From GCA-2861595 sp035526335 (lineage in GTDB: Bacteria > Actinomycetota > Acidimicrobiia > Acidimicrobiales > GCA-2861595), in NCBI GenBank assembly GCA_035526335.1, contig DATLCN010000035.1:58625-122624 (forward strand): a DNA stretch of 64,000 nucleotides, written 5' to 3'. Shown piece by piece: positions 47,216 through 56,147 of the stretch. A program made the position numbers and the translations under genes. Under the pieces are notes generated by a model. The model did no database searches. It was not told the DNA's origin and saw nothing but the letters and a program-made list of their open reading frames with translations. Numbering within the stretch: the stretch's first letter is position 1; each line of letters opens with the position of its first letter.

Positions 47216-47320
47216 CCCAGGTCGTTGCCCCTGAGAGGCTGGTCGCTTCCCGGCCCGTCCTCGCCCTCGGGCCCTCGGGGCCATCGGTGCCCTCGTCGCA
47301 CCGCCGGCCGGCACGGCGCC

Positions 47321-48187
47321 TCACCCTGTGGCGATGCGCCTCGCCGCCGCTTCCTTGAGGACCTCACCCGGTCGCGTCGGCGTGAACAGGAGGCGGGCCG
47401 AGGACCCGGGCTCGCCGACCCGGGTTCCCGGGCGCATGAGCATCATGGGCACCTTCTCGGTCAGCACCAGCTCCAGGGTCAGGCCCGGCGCCCGCTGGGT
47501 GAGGTCGAGCGAGTCGGTACCGGCGGGAGCGGGTCGCAGGACCTCGATGATCTGGCGGCGGAACAGCACCGGGTCGGCCAGGGCGATCGGGTCGTGGAGG
47601 ACGAGGCCGGCGGGCACGAAGACCACCCAGCGCCGCGACAGGTTGTTCACGGCGGCCAGGAGCAGGCCGGCCACCGGAAGACCGATGACGGCGAGCGCGC
47701 CGCCGACCACCCAGCGCCGGCAGGCGAGCAGGAGAGCGACCCCCACCGGAAGCCCCACCGCCAGCGACCAGGCCAGGGGCAGGATGCCCAACAGGAGAGG
47801 GCCCGGTACCCGCAACGGCAGCCTCCGCTCGTCTGGATATGCGGGCCCGTTCACGTACCGGGCACCGGTCTCGGCCAAAAAGACCATCACCAGTACCAGG
47901 CCCGTCGACCCGACGGCCGGGGGGGAGGGATGCCCGTCGAGCGCCGCCACCACCGATGCCACCACCGCCGCCGGCGCCACCGTGCGCAGCACGGTGAGGG
48001 CGATGGGATGGGCGACCAGGGTGGCCGTCACCACCACGGCCCAGGCCGCCCACAGGCCGGTGGAGGCGACCAGCTGGACGGGCCGGCTGTGGGCATCCAG
48101 GGCCGCCCCGAGGCTGGGGCCGGCGGTCAGCGGGAGCACGGCCCAGGCGGCGCGCACGGCCCACGGGAGCAGAGACGGGAGGCGCAT
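47321..48187 (-). CDS. Conserved-type polytopic membrane protein of unknown function
   Basis: A 288-aa protein with about five to six predicted helices in the first 185 residues, then a soluble C-terminal domain with LVLHDPIALADPVLFRRQII, TLELVLTEKVPMMLMRPGT and LLFTPTRPGEVLKEA. I do not recognise the family. It is convergent with mnmA and divergent from a small gene before ligA. Confidence 0.72.
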   Translation of the reverse strand: MRLPSLLPWAVRAAWAVLPLTAGPSLGAALDAHSRPVQLVASTGLWAAWAVVVTATLVAHPIALTVLRTVAPAAVVASVVAALDGHPSPPAVGSTGLVLVMVFLAETGARYVNGPAYPDERRLPLRVPGPLLLGILPLAWSLAVGLPVGVALLLACRRWVVGGALAVIGLPVAGLLLAAVNNLSRRWVVFVPAGLVLHDPIALADPVLFRRQIIEVLRPAPAGTDSLDLTQRAPGLTLELVLTEKVPMMLMRPGTRVGEPGSSARLLFTPTRPGEVLKEAAARRIATG

Positions 48188-48225
48188 GGCGGAGGGCGCA
48201 CTCTCCCAGACGGGTGGTGATGGGC

Positions 48226-48231
48226 GACAAT
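48226..48231 (+). promoter_or_regulatory. -10 element GACAAT, leaderless start of the small gene before ligA
   Basis: GACAAT is followed by CGGCCC (6 nt) and ATG 48238. The AAT ending is closer to the sigma-70 consensus than most boxes here. Confidence 0.5.
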
Positions 48232-48237
48232 CGGCCC

Positions 48238-48429
48238 ATGAGCGAAGTGCGACTGGTGGACCTCGACGTGATCAAGCGATACAGCCTGGCCGTGCGCCAG
48301 GAGTGGGCGCCGGCGGAGGAGGTCCTCGCCGCCCTCGAAGCGAGCCGCCGACAGGTGTTGGCCGCCACCGGCCCCGAGGGCAGGGGACGCCGGCGCCGGC
48401 CGCGCCCGCCCGACCGGCCGACCTCGTAG
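48238..48429 (+). CDS. Hypothetical 63-aa protein upstream of ligA
   Basis: Unrecognised small protein with an acidic/amphipathic N-terminal part (MSEVRLVDLDVIKRYSLAVR, QEWAPAEEVLAALEASRRQV) and a very basic Arg/Pro-rich tail (GRRRRPRPPDRPTS). The tail suggests nucleic-acid contact. ATG 48238 is supported by the -10 box; an in-frame upstream GTG/ATG would add 8 residues. It ends 12 bp before ligA, so the two may be cotranscribed. Confidence 0.55.
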   Translation: MSEVRLVDLDVIKRYSLAVRQEWAPAEEVLAALEASRRQVLAATGPEGRGRRRRPRPPDRPTS

Positions 48430-48441
48430 CGTCCGAGTCGC

Positions 48442-50478
48442 ATGACCTGCTCGCCCAATCCCGCGGCCCGGGCCGACGAGCTACGGGCGGAGATCGGGCG
48501 CCACAACGTGGCCTACCACCAGCTCGACAGCCCCGGGATCAGCGACGCCGACTACGACGCTCTGGTCCGGGAGCTGGCGGCCATCGAGGAGGCCCACCCG
48601 GACCTGGCCACACCCGAGTCGCCCACCCAGCTGGTCGGCGCCCCGCCCTCCACCCTCTTCGCCCCCGTCCAGCACCGGTCGCGGATGATGTCGCTGGACA
48701 ACGTCACGTCCCTGGAGGAGCTGCTGGCGTGGGGCAAGCGCATGGAGCGCTTCATCTCGGGCGACGTCGACTACGTGTGCGAGCTGAAGATCGACGGCGT
48801 GGCCATCTCCCTGCTGTACGAGGACGGCCGCTACGTCAGGGCCGCCACCAGAGGCGACGGCCGCACCGGTGAGGACGTGACCGCCAACGTGGCCACCGTC
48901 GCCGCCATACCCCACAGTCTCGAACCCGGAGCCGGCGGCAGGCCACCGAGACTGCTCGAGGTCCGCGGCGAGGTGTACATGCCGACCCGGGCCTTCGAGG
49001 AGCTGAACCTGCGCCAGGCCGATGCCGGCGGGCGCCTGTTCGCCAATCCCCGCAACGCCGGCGCCGGCTCCCTTCGCCAGAAGGACGCAGGGATCACCGC
49101 GTCCCGCCAGCTCGGCTACTGGGCCTACCAGGTCGGCGAGATCGAGGGCGGCCCCGCTTTCAGACGACACTCCGACACCCTCGAGTACCTCCGGCGGGCG
49201 GGCTTCCCCGTCAACCCGGAGGTCACCGTGATCGGCGGCCTCGACGCGGTCCACGCCTTCTGCCGCAGGTGGGAGCAGCACCGTCACGACCTCGGCTACG
49301 AGATCGACGGAGTGGTGGTCAAGGTGGACGACCTGGCCCAGCGCGCCGAACTGGGTGCCACCTCCAAGGCGCCCCGTTGGGCCATCGCCTACAAGTTCCC
49401 CCCCGAGGAGCGCCCGACCCTCCTGAGGCAGATCACGGTGTCCATCGGCCCCTCCGGCCGGGCCACGCCGTTCGCGGTGCTGGAGCCGGTGTTCGTCGGC
49501 GGGTCCACGGTCGGCGTGGCCACTCTCCACAACGAGGACCAGGTGGCGGCCAAGGACGTCCGCGAGGGCGACACCGTCATCGTCCGCAAGGCGGGTGACG
49601 TCATCCCAGAGGTCGTCGGCCCGGTGCTGGCCCTTCGCCCGGAGGGGCTCGCGGAGTGGCGGTTTCCCACCGCCTGCCCCAGCTGCGGTGGGCCGCTCGT
49701 GCGGGCTCCCGGCGCCAGCGACACCAACTGCACCAACGTGGAGTGTCCCGCGCAGCGCATGCGTCGCGTGGAGCACTTCGCCGCCCGCGGGGCCATGGAC
49801 ATCGAGGGCCTGGGGGAGCGGACCGTCCGGTTGTTCTTCGACGAAGACCTCGTGAAGGACGTGGGCGACGTCTACTCGCTGGATCTCGACCGTGCCCGCC
49901 GGTTGGAGGGGTTCGGGGAGATCTCCGTGGCCAAGCTGGCCTCCGCCATCGAGGCTTCGAAGCAACGGCCTCTGGCCAACCTGCTGGTGGCGCTGGCCAT
50001 ACCCCACGTCGGTGGCGCCGGCGCGCAGGTGCTGGCCCGCTCGTTCGGTCACCTGGACCGCATCATCAGCGCCACGGTGGAGGAGCTCGCGGCGGCCGAG
50101 GGCGTGGGTCCCACCATCGCCGGGAGCGTGCACGACTTCTTCGCCAACCCCCGCAACCACGCCGTGCTCGACAAGCTCAGGGCGGCGGGCGTGAACCTCG
50201 AGGGCCCGGCTGCGCCGGACGTGCCCCAGACGCTGGCCGGGCAGTCCATCGTCGTGACGGGGACGCTGGAGGGCTGGTCACGGGACGCGGCCGAGGAGGC
50301 CATCAAGGCACGGGGAGGCAAGGCCCCCGGGAGCGTGTCCAGGAAGACGACGGCAGTGGTCGCCGGCGAGGCACCGGGTCAAGCCAAGGTCACCAAGGCT
50401 GTCGAGCTGGGCATCCCGATCGTCACCGGGGAGGACTTCGGGCATCTGCTCGAGACCGGCTCGGTCAGGACACGTTGA
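48442..50478 (+). CDS. ligA: NAD-dependent DNA ligase
   Basis: Seals nicks in replication and repair using NAD+. The 678-aa protein has domain Ia (HNVAYHQLDSPGISDADYD), the AMP-acceptor Lys116 in CELKIDGVA, the oligonucleotide-binding domain, a four-Cys zinc finger (CPSCGG ... CTNVECPAQ), helix-hairpin-helix repeats and a C-terminal BRCT domain (about 595-670). Normal length. Its 3' end overlaps the convergent downstream gene by 14 bp. Confidence 0.96.
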   Translation: MTCSPNPAARADELRAEIGRHNVAYHQLDSPGISDADYDALVRELAAIEEAHPDLATPESPTQLVGAPPSTLFAPVQHRSRMMSLDNVTSLEELLAWGKRMERFISGDVDYVCELKIDGVAISLLYEDGRYVRAATRGDGRTGEDVTANVATVAAIPHSLEPGAGGRPPRLLEVRGEVYMPTRAFEELNLRQADAGGRLFANPRNAGAGSLRQKDAGITASRQLGYWAYQVGEIEGGPAFRRHSDTLEYLRRAGFPVNPEVTVIGGLDAVHAFCRRWEQHRHDLGYEIDGVVVKVDDLAQRAELGATSKAPRWAIAYKFPPEERPTLLRQITVSIGPSGRATPFAVLEPVFVGGSTVGVATLHNEDQVAAKDVREGDTVIVRKAGDVIPEVVGPVLALRPEGLAEWRFPTACPSCGGPLVRAPGASDTNCTNVECPAQRMRRVEHFAARGAMDIEGLGERTVRLFFDEDLVKDVGDVYSLDLDRARRLEGFGEISVAKLASAIEASKQRPLANLLVALAIPHVGGAGAQVLARSFGHLDRIISATVEELAAAEGVGPTIAGSVHDFFANPRNHAVLDKLRAAGVNLEGPAAPDVPQTLAGQSIVVTGTLEGWSRDAAEEAIKARGGKAPGSVSRKTTAVVAGEAPGQAKVTKAVELGIPIVTGEDFGHLLETGSVRTR

Positions 50479-50917
50479 AGCACCACCGGTAGCTGCCGGC
50501 CTGGGCCGGTGCGCCGGCCACGGACGTGTAGTCGACGACGGCGCAGGCCCGACCGGGCGGCAGGTTCTCTATCTCCTTGCCCTCCCCGGGCGTGAAGGCG
50601 TAACGGTTCAGGCCCTTGATCACGTCGAGCTGGTCGTCGGGAACCGGGATGCCGTTGACCGTGAGGGAGCCGGTGAGCTCCGGCGACAGCTCCACGAAGA
50701 TCTCGGTCTGGCGCAACTGCAGGCTCGCCGGCAACGGCGACACGGCCCGGATCGCCTGGGGGCGCAGCCGGGGGTTGGGAGAGTCGTCGTGCTCGGTGAA
50801 GGCCACGTACATGGCGGCCACGGCGAAGGCGAGCAGTAGCGACATCACCGCTCGGGGCAGCGTGAACATCCGGCCCTTCCGCCGGCTCCTGGCGACTGTG
50901 CTGCGAGGTGGTGCCAT
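50465..50917 (-). CDS. Membrane-anchored secreted protein of unknown function
   Basis: A 150-aa protein with a basic N-terminus, one membrane helix (about 23-42, LPRAVMSLLLAFAVAAMYVA) and an extracytoplasmic domain of about 108 residues with LQLRQTEIFVELSPELTGSL, FTPGEGKEIENLPPGRA and two cysteines (CAVVDYTSV ... YRWCFNVS) that could form a disulfide. I do not recognise the family. Divergent from the PASTA kinase gene and overlapping the ligA 3' end. Confidence 0.68.
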   Translation of the reverse strand: MAPPRSTVARSRRKGRMFTLPRAVMSLLLAFAVAAMYVAFTEHDDSPNPRLRPQAIRAVSPLPASLQLRQTEIFVELSPELTGSLTVNGIPVPDDQLDVIKGLNRYAFTPGEGKEIENLPPGRACAVVDYTSVAGAPAQAGSYRWCFNVS

Positions 50918-50999
50918 GCCCCATTGTTGTCGGCTCAGCCAGGGCGTTCGGCCCGCCGTCCCGGTTCCGCCGGTCCCCGGTTCCGCCGGCGCCAGCCGA

Positions 51000-51005
51000 T
51001 AGCCT
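51000..51005 (+). promoter_or_regulatory. -10 element TAGCCT, leaderless start of the PASTA kinase
   Basis: TAGCCT is followed by CCACATC (7 nt) and GTG 51013. This fixes the start inside a longer open frame. Confidence 0.5.
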
Positions 51006-51012
51006 CCACATC

Positions 51013-52965
51013 GTGGCCAAGTCGCGCATGGCCGACCATGTCGGACGGGTCCTGGGTGACCGGTACCGCCTGCTGGCGCCCATCGGTACCGGTGCCTCCG
51101 CCCAGGTGTTCGTGGCCGAGGACGTCACCCTTCGCCGTCAGGTGGCGGTCAAGATCCTCCACGCCGCGCTGGCCGAGGACGAGGCCTTCCTGCGCCGCTT
51201 CCGGGCCGAGGCCCAGCAGGCGGCGGCCCTCAACCACCCGAACATCATGCGGGTGTTCGACTGGGGAGAGTCGCACGACGGGCCTTACCTCGTCCTCGAA
51301 TACCTCGGCGGGGGAAGCCTCAGGGACGTGCTCGACAACGGGCCCCTGCTGTCCACGTCGCAGACGCTTCTGGTCGGGCTGGAGGCAGCCCGCGCCCTCG
51401 ACTACGCCCACCGCCGCCGCCTGGTCCACCGTGACGTCAAGCCGGCCAACCTCCTGTTCGACGACGAAGGCCGGCTCTGCATCGCCGATTTCGGGCTGGC
51501 CCGGGCGCTGGCCGAGGCGGCCTGGACCGAGCCGGCGGGCGCCATCCTCGGCACCGCCCGCTACGCCTCGCCCGAGCAGGCCCAGGGCCAGTCGGTCGAC
51601 GGCAAGGCCGACGTGTACGCGCTGGCTCTGGTCCTGATGGAGGCGGCCACCGGCAAGGTGCCCTTCTCGGCCGACACGACCATCGCCACTCTCATGGCCC
51701 GGGTGGGGGCGAGCCTGGAGGTACCGGCGGAGCTCGGGGTGCTCGGGCCCGTAATGCAGAAGGCGGCCGCTCCCGAGCCCGACCAGCGCCTCGACGCCCG
51801 CCAGCTGGCCACCGCCCTCGACAAGGTGGCGACGGACCTCCCCGCGCCGGCGCCGCTGCAGCTGGTGAGATCGGACCGCGCCGGCGCAGAGGCGGCCGGG
51901 GTAGCCGGCGCGGCCGGTGCGGCCGGCGCGGCCGGCCCCGACGACCACGCCACCGTCACCCTCGATCTCCGCGACAGCGACATCACCGAACTGGGAGTGC
52001 GGGGCAACCTCTACGACGGCGAGGACGATGCCGAGGGCGGCCCGGGCGGACCCGGTCCAGGGCTGCTTGCGGCGGCCGTACGCCGACGCCGGCGTTGGCC
52101 GTGGGTCGCCGCGGTCGTGGTCATCCTGCTGCTCGTCGGAGGGGGCTCGGCCTATGTGCTCGCCCGGAGCCGGGTGCCGAGCCACCCGGTGCCCGCACTG
52201 CGGGGCCAGACCCTGGCCCAGGCCAAAGCTGCGCTCCGTGACGAGGATTTCAAGGTCGAGGTCAGCGGCGAGCGGTTCGACGAGGAGCTGGCCGCCGGCG
52301 CCATCATCGACCAGAACCCCTCATCGCTGGCCAGCATCCGGGAGGGCAGCACCGTCGCCGTCGTGGTGTCGAAGGGACCGGTCCCGCGAGCGGTTCCGAA
52401 GCTGGCCGACCTCGACCGGCCGGCGGCCGAGAAGGCCCTGACCGACGCCGGCTTCGTCCCCCGGGTGGTCACCCAGATCAACGAGGAGAAGCCGAAGGGG
52501 GTCGTGGTCGACTGGTCCCCGAAGATGGGGGACCTGCCCAAGGGCTCGGAGGTCACAGTCATCGTCTCCGACGGCCCCGCGCCCATCGAGGTCCCCGACC
52601 TCGCCGGCAGGACCTTCGACGAGGCCAAGGCGGCGCTCACGGCCAAGGGGCTGGAGGTCGCCCAGCTGGAGAAGTTCGACAGCGACGTGGAGAAGGGCCA
52701 GGTCATCTCCACCACGCCGGGCACCGGCGCCAAGGTGCCCAAGGGCGAGACCGTCACCATCATCGTGTCCAAGGGTCCCGACATCGTCGACGTGCCGGAT
52801 GTGGCGGGCAGGACGGTGGCGGAGGCGACAGCCGTGCTGCGGGCGGCCGGATTGACCGTCAGTGGCACCGGAGGCAAGCCCAACGGCGACCGGGTCATAT
52901 TCACCGATCCCCAGGCCGGCACCAAGGCCAAGAGGGGCACCGGCGTCTTCTTGTACGTGCGTTGA
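51013..52965 (+). CDS. Serine/threonine kinase with PASTA domains (PknB-like)
   Basis: Membrane sensor kinase for cell-wall growth. The 650-aa protein has a cytoplasmic kinase domain (about 15-280; Lys47 in QVAVKIL, catalytic Asp141 in VHRDVKPANLLF, DFG in IADFGLARA), an Ala/Gly/acid-rich juxtamembrane linker, a membrane helix (WPWVAAVVVILLLVGGGSAY) and four extracellular PASTA repeats ending at the C-terminus. PASTA domains bind peptidoglycan fragments. No phosphatase, FtsW or PBP gene lies alongside, unlike the mycobacterial pknB operon. Confidence 0.93.
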   Translation: MAKSRMADHVGRVLGDRYRLLAPIGTGASAQVFVAEDVTLRRQVAVKILHAALAEDEAFLRRFRAEAQQAAALNHPNIMRVFDWGESHDGPYLVLEYLGGGSLRDVLDNGPLLSTSQTLLVGLEAARALDYAHRRRLVHRDVKPANLLFDDEGRLCIADFGLARALAEAAWTEPAGAILGTARYASPEQAQGQSVDGKADVYALALVLMEAATGKVPFSADTTIATLMARVGASLEVPAELGVLGPVMQKAAAPEPDQRLDARQLATALDKVATDLPAPAPLQLVRSDRAGAEAAGVAGAAGAAGAAGPDDHATVTLDLRDSDITELGVRGNLYDGEDDAEGGPGGPGPGLLAAAVRRRRRWPWVAAVVVILLLVGGGSAYVLARSRVPSHPVPALRGQTLAQAKAALRDEDFKVEVSGERFDEELAAGAIIDQNPSSLASIREGSTVAVVVSKGPVPRAVPKLADLDRPAAEKALTDAGFVPRVVTQINEEKPKGVVVDWSPKMGDLPKGSEVTVIVSDGPAPIEVPDLAGRTFDEAKAALTAKGLEVAQLEKFDSDVEKGQVISTTPGTGAKVPKGETVTIIVSKGPDIVDVPDVAGRTVAEATAVLRAAGLTVSGTGGKPNGDRVIFTDPQAGTKAKRGTGVFLYVR

Positions 52966-53008
52966 GGTCCTGACGCAGGCGTCCGGGCGGGGCGATGACC
53001 ACTGCCGG

Positions 53009-53026
53009 ATAGCCCGGTAGGGCTAT
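53009..53026 (+). terminator. Hairpin downstream of the PASTA kinase
   Basis: ATAGCCC, loop GGTA, GGGCTAT: a perfect 7-bp stem 43 bp after the kinase stop. It lacks a long T-run, as is common in high-GC actinobacteria. Confidence 0.45.
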
Positions 53027-53074
53027 TGGCGAAATGATGCTGGCAAAGTCCCCGGTTGCGTCGTAGGATGCAAC

Positions 53075-53152
53075 AAGGAGCCCGAAGGGGGTGCCGTAGC
53101 TGAGGCCGCGTTCCCCAGCCGCTGCCGGTGCCGTCGCCCCTTTCGGCTCCTT
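53075..53152. terminator. Long inverted repeat between convergent kinase and SCP2 genes
   Basis: Arms 53075-53090 (AAGGAGCCCGAAGGGG) and 53137-53152 (CCCCTTTCGGCTCCTT) match at 14 of 16 positions, 46 bp apart. It lies between convergent genes and so may end transcription from both sides. Confidence 0.4.
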
Positions 53153-53207
53153 CTCTCCCGGCTCCGCCGCCTGCACCCGCCACCGGCGGACGGCAAAGAT
53201 GCCGTCG

Positions 53208-53618
53208 CTACTCGGTGATCTCGGCCAGTCGCGTCTGCACGCCGGCGGCACCGGGATCGGTGGTCGGCGACTGCATGAGGACCATCAGTTTGGTCATGTC
53301 GCCCTCCACCTTGATCTTCCCGCTCATGAAATGCGGAACGGCGGTGGCCGGGTCCAAGAAGATCGCCCGCGCCGTCTCGTAGTCGAGGGTGACGCTCACC
53401 TCGGCGTCGTCGAGGCGACCGGCGGCGAGGCTCATCTGCCCGCCGGTGCTGTCGATGTGGAGGTCCACCGTGTCCTTCCCGAAGGGAACGTCGGTGATGA
53501 TCTGGTTCATCTTCACCTCCGGGGCGTCGGCGGCAGCGGCGCTGGCGGCGTAGTCCTCCCGGATCTTCTGGGCCGCGGCCATCCATTCGTCACTCAGGAA
53601 GGGGTAGGTGTCAGGCAC
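53208..53618 (-). CDS. SCP2 sterol-binding-domain protein
   Basis: A 136-aa cytoplasmic lipid-binding protein. It has LSDEWMAAAQKIREDYAAS at the N-terminus and the SCP2 core: SVTLDYETARAIFLDPATAV then HFMSGKIKVEGDMTKLMVLM. In actinobacteria such proteins bind sterols, fatty acids or acyl-CoA. The GTG at 53618 lies 6 nt after TAGGTT. It is divergent from a lipase/esterase gene, consistent with lipid metabolism. Confidence 0.85.
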   Translation of the reverse strand: MPDTYPFLSDEWMAAAQKIREDYAASAAAADAPEVKMNQIITDVPFGKDTVDLHIDSTGGQMSLAAGRLDDAEVSVTLDYETARAIFLDPATAVPHFMSGKIKVEGDMTKLMVLMQSPTTDPGAAGVQTRLAEITE

Positions 53619-53624
53619 GCACCT

Positions 53625-53630
53625 AACCTA
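53625..53630 (-). promoter_or_regulatory. -10 element TAGGTT, leaderless start of the SCP2 gene; overlaps a divergent TAACCT
   Basis: On the minus strand TAGGTT is followed by 6 nt and GTG. The plus strand reads TAACCT at 53624-53629, 9 nt before ATG 53639 of the hydrolase, so the two divergent -10 elements nearly coincide and should compete for polymerase. Confidence 0.5.
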
Positions 53631-53638
53631 ATTGTCCG

Positions 53639-54358
53639 ATGTCCGGACCTGGCGCGCTGGTGTTGCACGGATTCACCGGCACGCCCCGGTCCGTCTCGGG
53701 TGTGGCCGATGCCCTGGCGGGCGCGGGATTCGTGGTGGAGTCGCCGCTCCTGCCAGGGCACGGCGGCGGCATGGACGACCTGGTGGCCACCGGATGGGCG
53801 GAGTGGTCCGCTGCCGTCGAGGCCGCCTACATGGACCTCGGCCGGCGGTGCCGGTCGGTCATCGTCTTCGGGCTTTCGCTCGGCGGGAGCCTGGCCTGCT
53901 GGTTGGCCGCAGCCCACGCTGACGTCGCCGGCATCGTCTGCTTGAACCCCATGATCGAGCCGGTGGCCGACTCGTTCGTGGAGATGCTGGACCAGCTCGT
54001 CGCCTCCGGGTTCTCCAGCGTCCCCGCCTTCGGCTCCGACATCGCCCGCCCCGATGTGGTGGAGGAGAGCCTGGGTGGTGCGCCGTTCGTGCCGATGCAG
54101 TCGCTCTTCGCCGGCGTGGCAGAGATGGCTCCACGGCTCGAGGACATCGCCTGCCCCCTCCTGCTCCTTACGAGCAGGAAGGACCACGTCGTGCCCCCTT
54201 CGTCGAGTGACTACCTGGCCGCCCGTGCGTCGGGGCCCGTGGAGCGGGTCATCCTGGAGCGCAGCTACCACGTGGCCACCCTCGACTGGGACGCCCCCGA
54301 AATCGAGGCCCGCACCGTCGCCTTCGCCCGTCGGGTCACCGCCGGCTCCGCCGCCTGA
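53639..54358 (+). CDS. Alpha/beta hydrolase, carboxylesterase/monoacylglycerol-lipase type
   Basis: A 239-aa esterase similar to the Est30/monoacylglycerol lipase group. Motifs: oxyanion-hole LHGFTGTPRS, the nucleophile Ser in VFGLSLGGSLA, the acid in SRKDHVVPP and the base His in RSYHVATLDWD. No signal peptide, so cytoplasmic. It shares a divergent promoter with the SCP2 lipid-binding gene, suggesting related lipid substrates. Confidence 0.88.
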   Translation: MSGPGALVLHGFTGTPRSVSGVADALAGAGFVVESPLLPGHGGGMDDLVATGWAEWSAAVEAAYMDLGRRCRSVIVFGLSLGGSLACWLAAAHADVAGIVCLNPMIEPVADSFVEMLDQLVASGFSSVPAFGSDIARPDVVEESLGGAPFVPMQSLFAGVAEMAPRLEDIACPLLLLTSRKDHVVPPSSSDYLAARASGPVERVILERSYHVATLDWDAPEIEARTVAFARRVTAGSAA

Positions 54359-54398
54359 GTTTCGTTCCGCCCCGGGGGAGCGACCCGTGGCGGCCACG

Positions 54399-54404
54399 TA
54401 GCAT
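54399..54404 (+). promoter_or_regulatory. -10 element TAGCAT, leaderless start of gatCAB
   Basis: TAGCAT is followed by CGGGCTC (7 nt) and ATG 54412 of gatC. Confidence 0.5.
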
Positions 54405-54411
54405 CGGGCTC

Positions 54412-54720
54412 ATGGCGTCGCCGCAGCGGATCACCAGGGACGACGTCTCCCACGTGGCCCGCCTCGCCCGCCTCGACCTGACCGACGAGGAGCTGGACCG
54501 GTTCACCGAGCAGCTGGGCGACGTCCTGGAGCACGCCGCCGGCGTGGCCGCACTCGACACAGCCGGCGTGGAACCCACGGCCCACCCGCTTCCTCTTGTC
54601 AACGTGCTGCGCCCGGACGAGCCGCGGCCGGGTCTCGACCGCGCCGAGGTGCTGGCCATGGCCCCGGCCTGCGAGGACGATCGCTTCCGGGTGCCCCGCA
54701 TCCTCGGGGAGCAACCGTGA
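54412..54720 (+). CDS. gatC: Asp/Glu-tRNA amidotransferase subunit C
   Basis: Small stabilising subunit of GatCAB. The 102-aa protein has the GatC pattern: ITRDDVSHVARLARLDLTDE, the LGDVLEHAAGVAALDTAGVE segment and PRPGLDRAEVLAMAP. The stop overlaps the gatA GTG in a gTGA. The complex amidates misacylated Glu-tRNAGln and/or Asp-tRNAAsn. Confidence 0.93.
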   Translation: MASPQRITRDDVSHVARLARLDLTDEELDRFTEQLGDVLEHAAGVAALDTAGVEPTAHPLPLVNVLRPDEPRPGLDRAEVLAMAPACEDDRFRVPRILGEQP

Positions 54721-56147
54721 GCGCGACGGCGACGGCACAGGAGACGGCCCGAGCTGTCCGCGCCGGCGAGATCAGCGCACGTCAGGTGGTGGAGGAGCAC
54801 CTGGAGCGCATCGCCGTCGCCGACGGTCAGGTGCACGCTTTCAACACCGTCCTGGGCGACGAGGCGCGGGCGGCGGCCGACACCCTGGACCGCCGGGTGG
54901 CGGCGGGGGACGACCCCGGCCCCCTGGCCGGCGTGCCCGTGGCGGTCAAGGACAACCTCTGCACGAGGGGCATCCCCACCACCTGCAGCAGCCGCATCCT
55001 CGAAGGATGGCTCCCTCCCTACGACGCCACCGTCGTCCAGCGCCTGGCCGCCGCCGGCGCGGTGATGGTGGGCAAGACCAACCTCGACGAGTTCGCCATG
55101 GGCTCCTCCACCGAGAACTCCGCCTTCGGGCCCACCCGCAATCCCCGCGATCTAACGCGGGTGCCAGGAGGATCCAGCGGAGGGAGCGCGGCGGCGGTCG
55201 CCGCCGGTATGACACCGCTGGCTCTCGGCTCCGACACCGGCGGCTCCATCCGCCAGCCCGCCGCCCTCTGCGGGGTCGTCGGGGTCAAGCCCACCTACGG
55301 CGCCGTCAGCCGCTACGGCCTCATCGCCTTCGCCTCCTCTCTCGACCAGGTGGGGCCGTTCGCGGCCACCGTGGCCGACGCCGCGCTGCTGCTCGAGGTC
55401 ATCTCCGGCCACGACCCAGCCGACTCGACGTCGAACCCGGACCGGCCCGCTCCCGTCCTCGCCCACCTCGACGTCGGCGTCGAGGGGCTCCGGGTCGGCG
55501 TCGTGCGGGAGTTGACCGACGGCATCGACGCGGATGTGGGCCGGCGCCTGCAGGAGGCGGCCGAGGCCCTGGCCGCCGCCGGCGCCAAGATCGACGAGGT
55601 GTCCGTGCCGGCGACGATCCACGGACTCGCCGCCTATTACCTGATCGCGCCGGCCGAGGCCTCCAGCAACCTGGCCCGCTACGACGGCGTCCGCTACGGG
55701 CTGCGGGTGGACGGCGAGGACATCGGTGCCATGTACGGCGCCACCCGCGCCGCCGGCTTCGGACCCGAGGTGAAGCGGCGCATCATGCTCGGCACCTACG
55801 CCCTGTCCGCCGGCTACTACGACGCCTACTACGGCCAGGCCCAGCGGGTACGGACGTTGATCATCGCCGACTTCGACGCCGCCTACGCCGACTTCGACGT
55901 GCTGCTCTCGCCCACGGCGCCGACGACAGCCTTCCCGCTGGGCTCCAAGAGCGACAACCCACTGGCCATGTACCTCAGCGACGTGTGCACGATTCCCTCC
56001 AACCTGGCCGGGCACCCGGCCATGTCAGTGCCCTTCGGTACCGGCGACGACGGAATGCCGGTCGGCATCCACGTCATGGCCCCGGGTCTGGGCGAGCCCG
56101 TCATGTTCCGGGTTGCGGCGGCGCTGGAGAAGGCGGCGCCGGCGTGA
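54717..56147 (+). CDS. gatA: Asp/Glu-tRNA amidotransferase subunit A
   Basis: Glutaminase subunit of the amidase-signature family. The 476-aa protein has the Ser-cisSer-Lys triad: Lys78 in VAVKDNLCTRG, cis-Ser153 in PGGSSGGSAAAVAAG and the nucleophile Ser177 in GSDTGGSIRQPAALCG. The length is standard. GTG 54717 overlaps gatC, and the stop overlaps the gatB GTG. It supplies ammonia to the GatB kinase/transamidase site. Confidence 0.96.
   Translation: MSATATAQETARAVRAGEISARQVVEEHLERIAVADGQVHAFNTVLGDEARAAADTLDRRVAAGDDPGPLAGVPVAVKDNLCTRGIPTTCSSRILEGWLPPYDATVVQRLAAAGAVMVGKTNLDEFAMGSSTENSAFGPTRNPRDLTRVPGGSSGGSAAAVAAGMTPLALGSDTGGSIRQPAALCGVVGVKPTYGAVSRYGLIAFASSLDQVGPFAATVADAALLLEVISGHDPADSTSNPDRPAPVLAHLDVGVEGLRVGVVRELTDGIDADVGRRLQEAAEALAAAGAKIDEVSVPATIHGLAAYYLIAPAEASSNLARYDGVRYGLRVDGEDIGAMYGATRAAGFGPEVKRRIMLGTYALSAGYYDAYYGQAQRVRTLIIADFDAAYADFDVLLSPTAPTTAFPLGSKSDNPLAMYLSDVCTIPSNLAGHPAMSVPFGTGDDGMPVGIHVMAPGLGEPVMFRVAAALEKAAPA

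Noticed and set aside
48427..48432. TAGCGT as a -10 element for ligA
   Set aside because: It contains the stop codon of the preceding small gene and is 9 nt from the ATG; probably coincidence, and ligA may be read from the upstream promoter.
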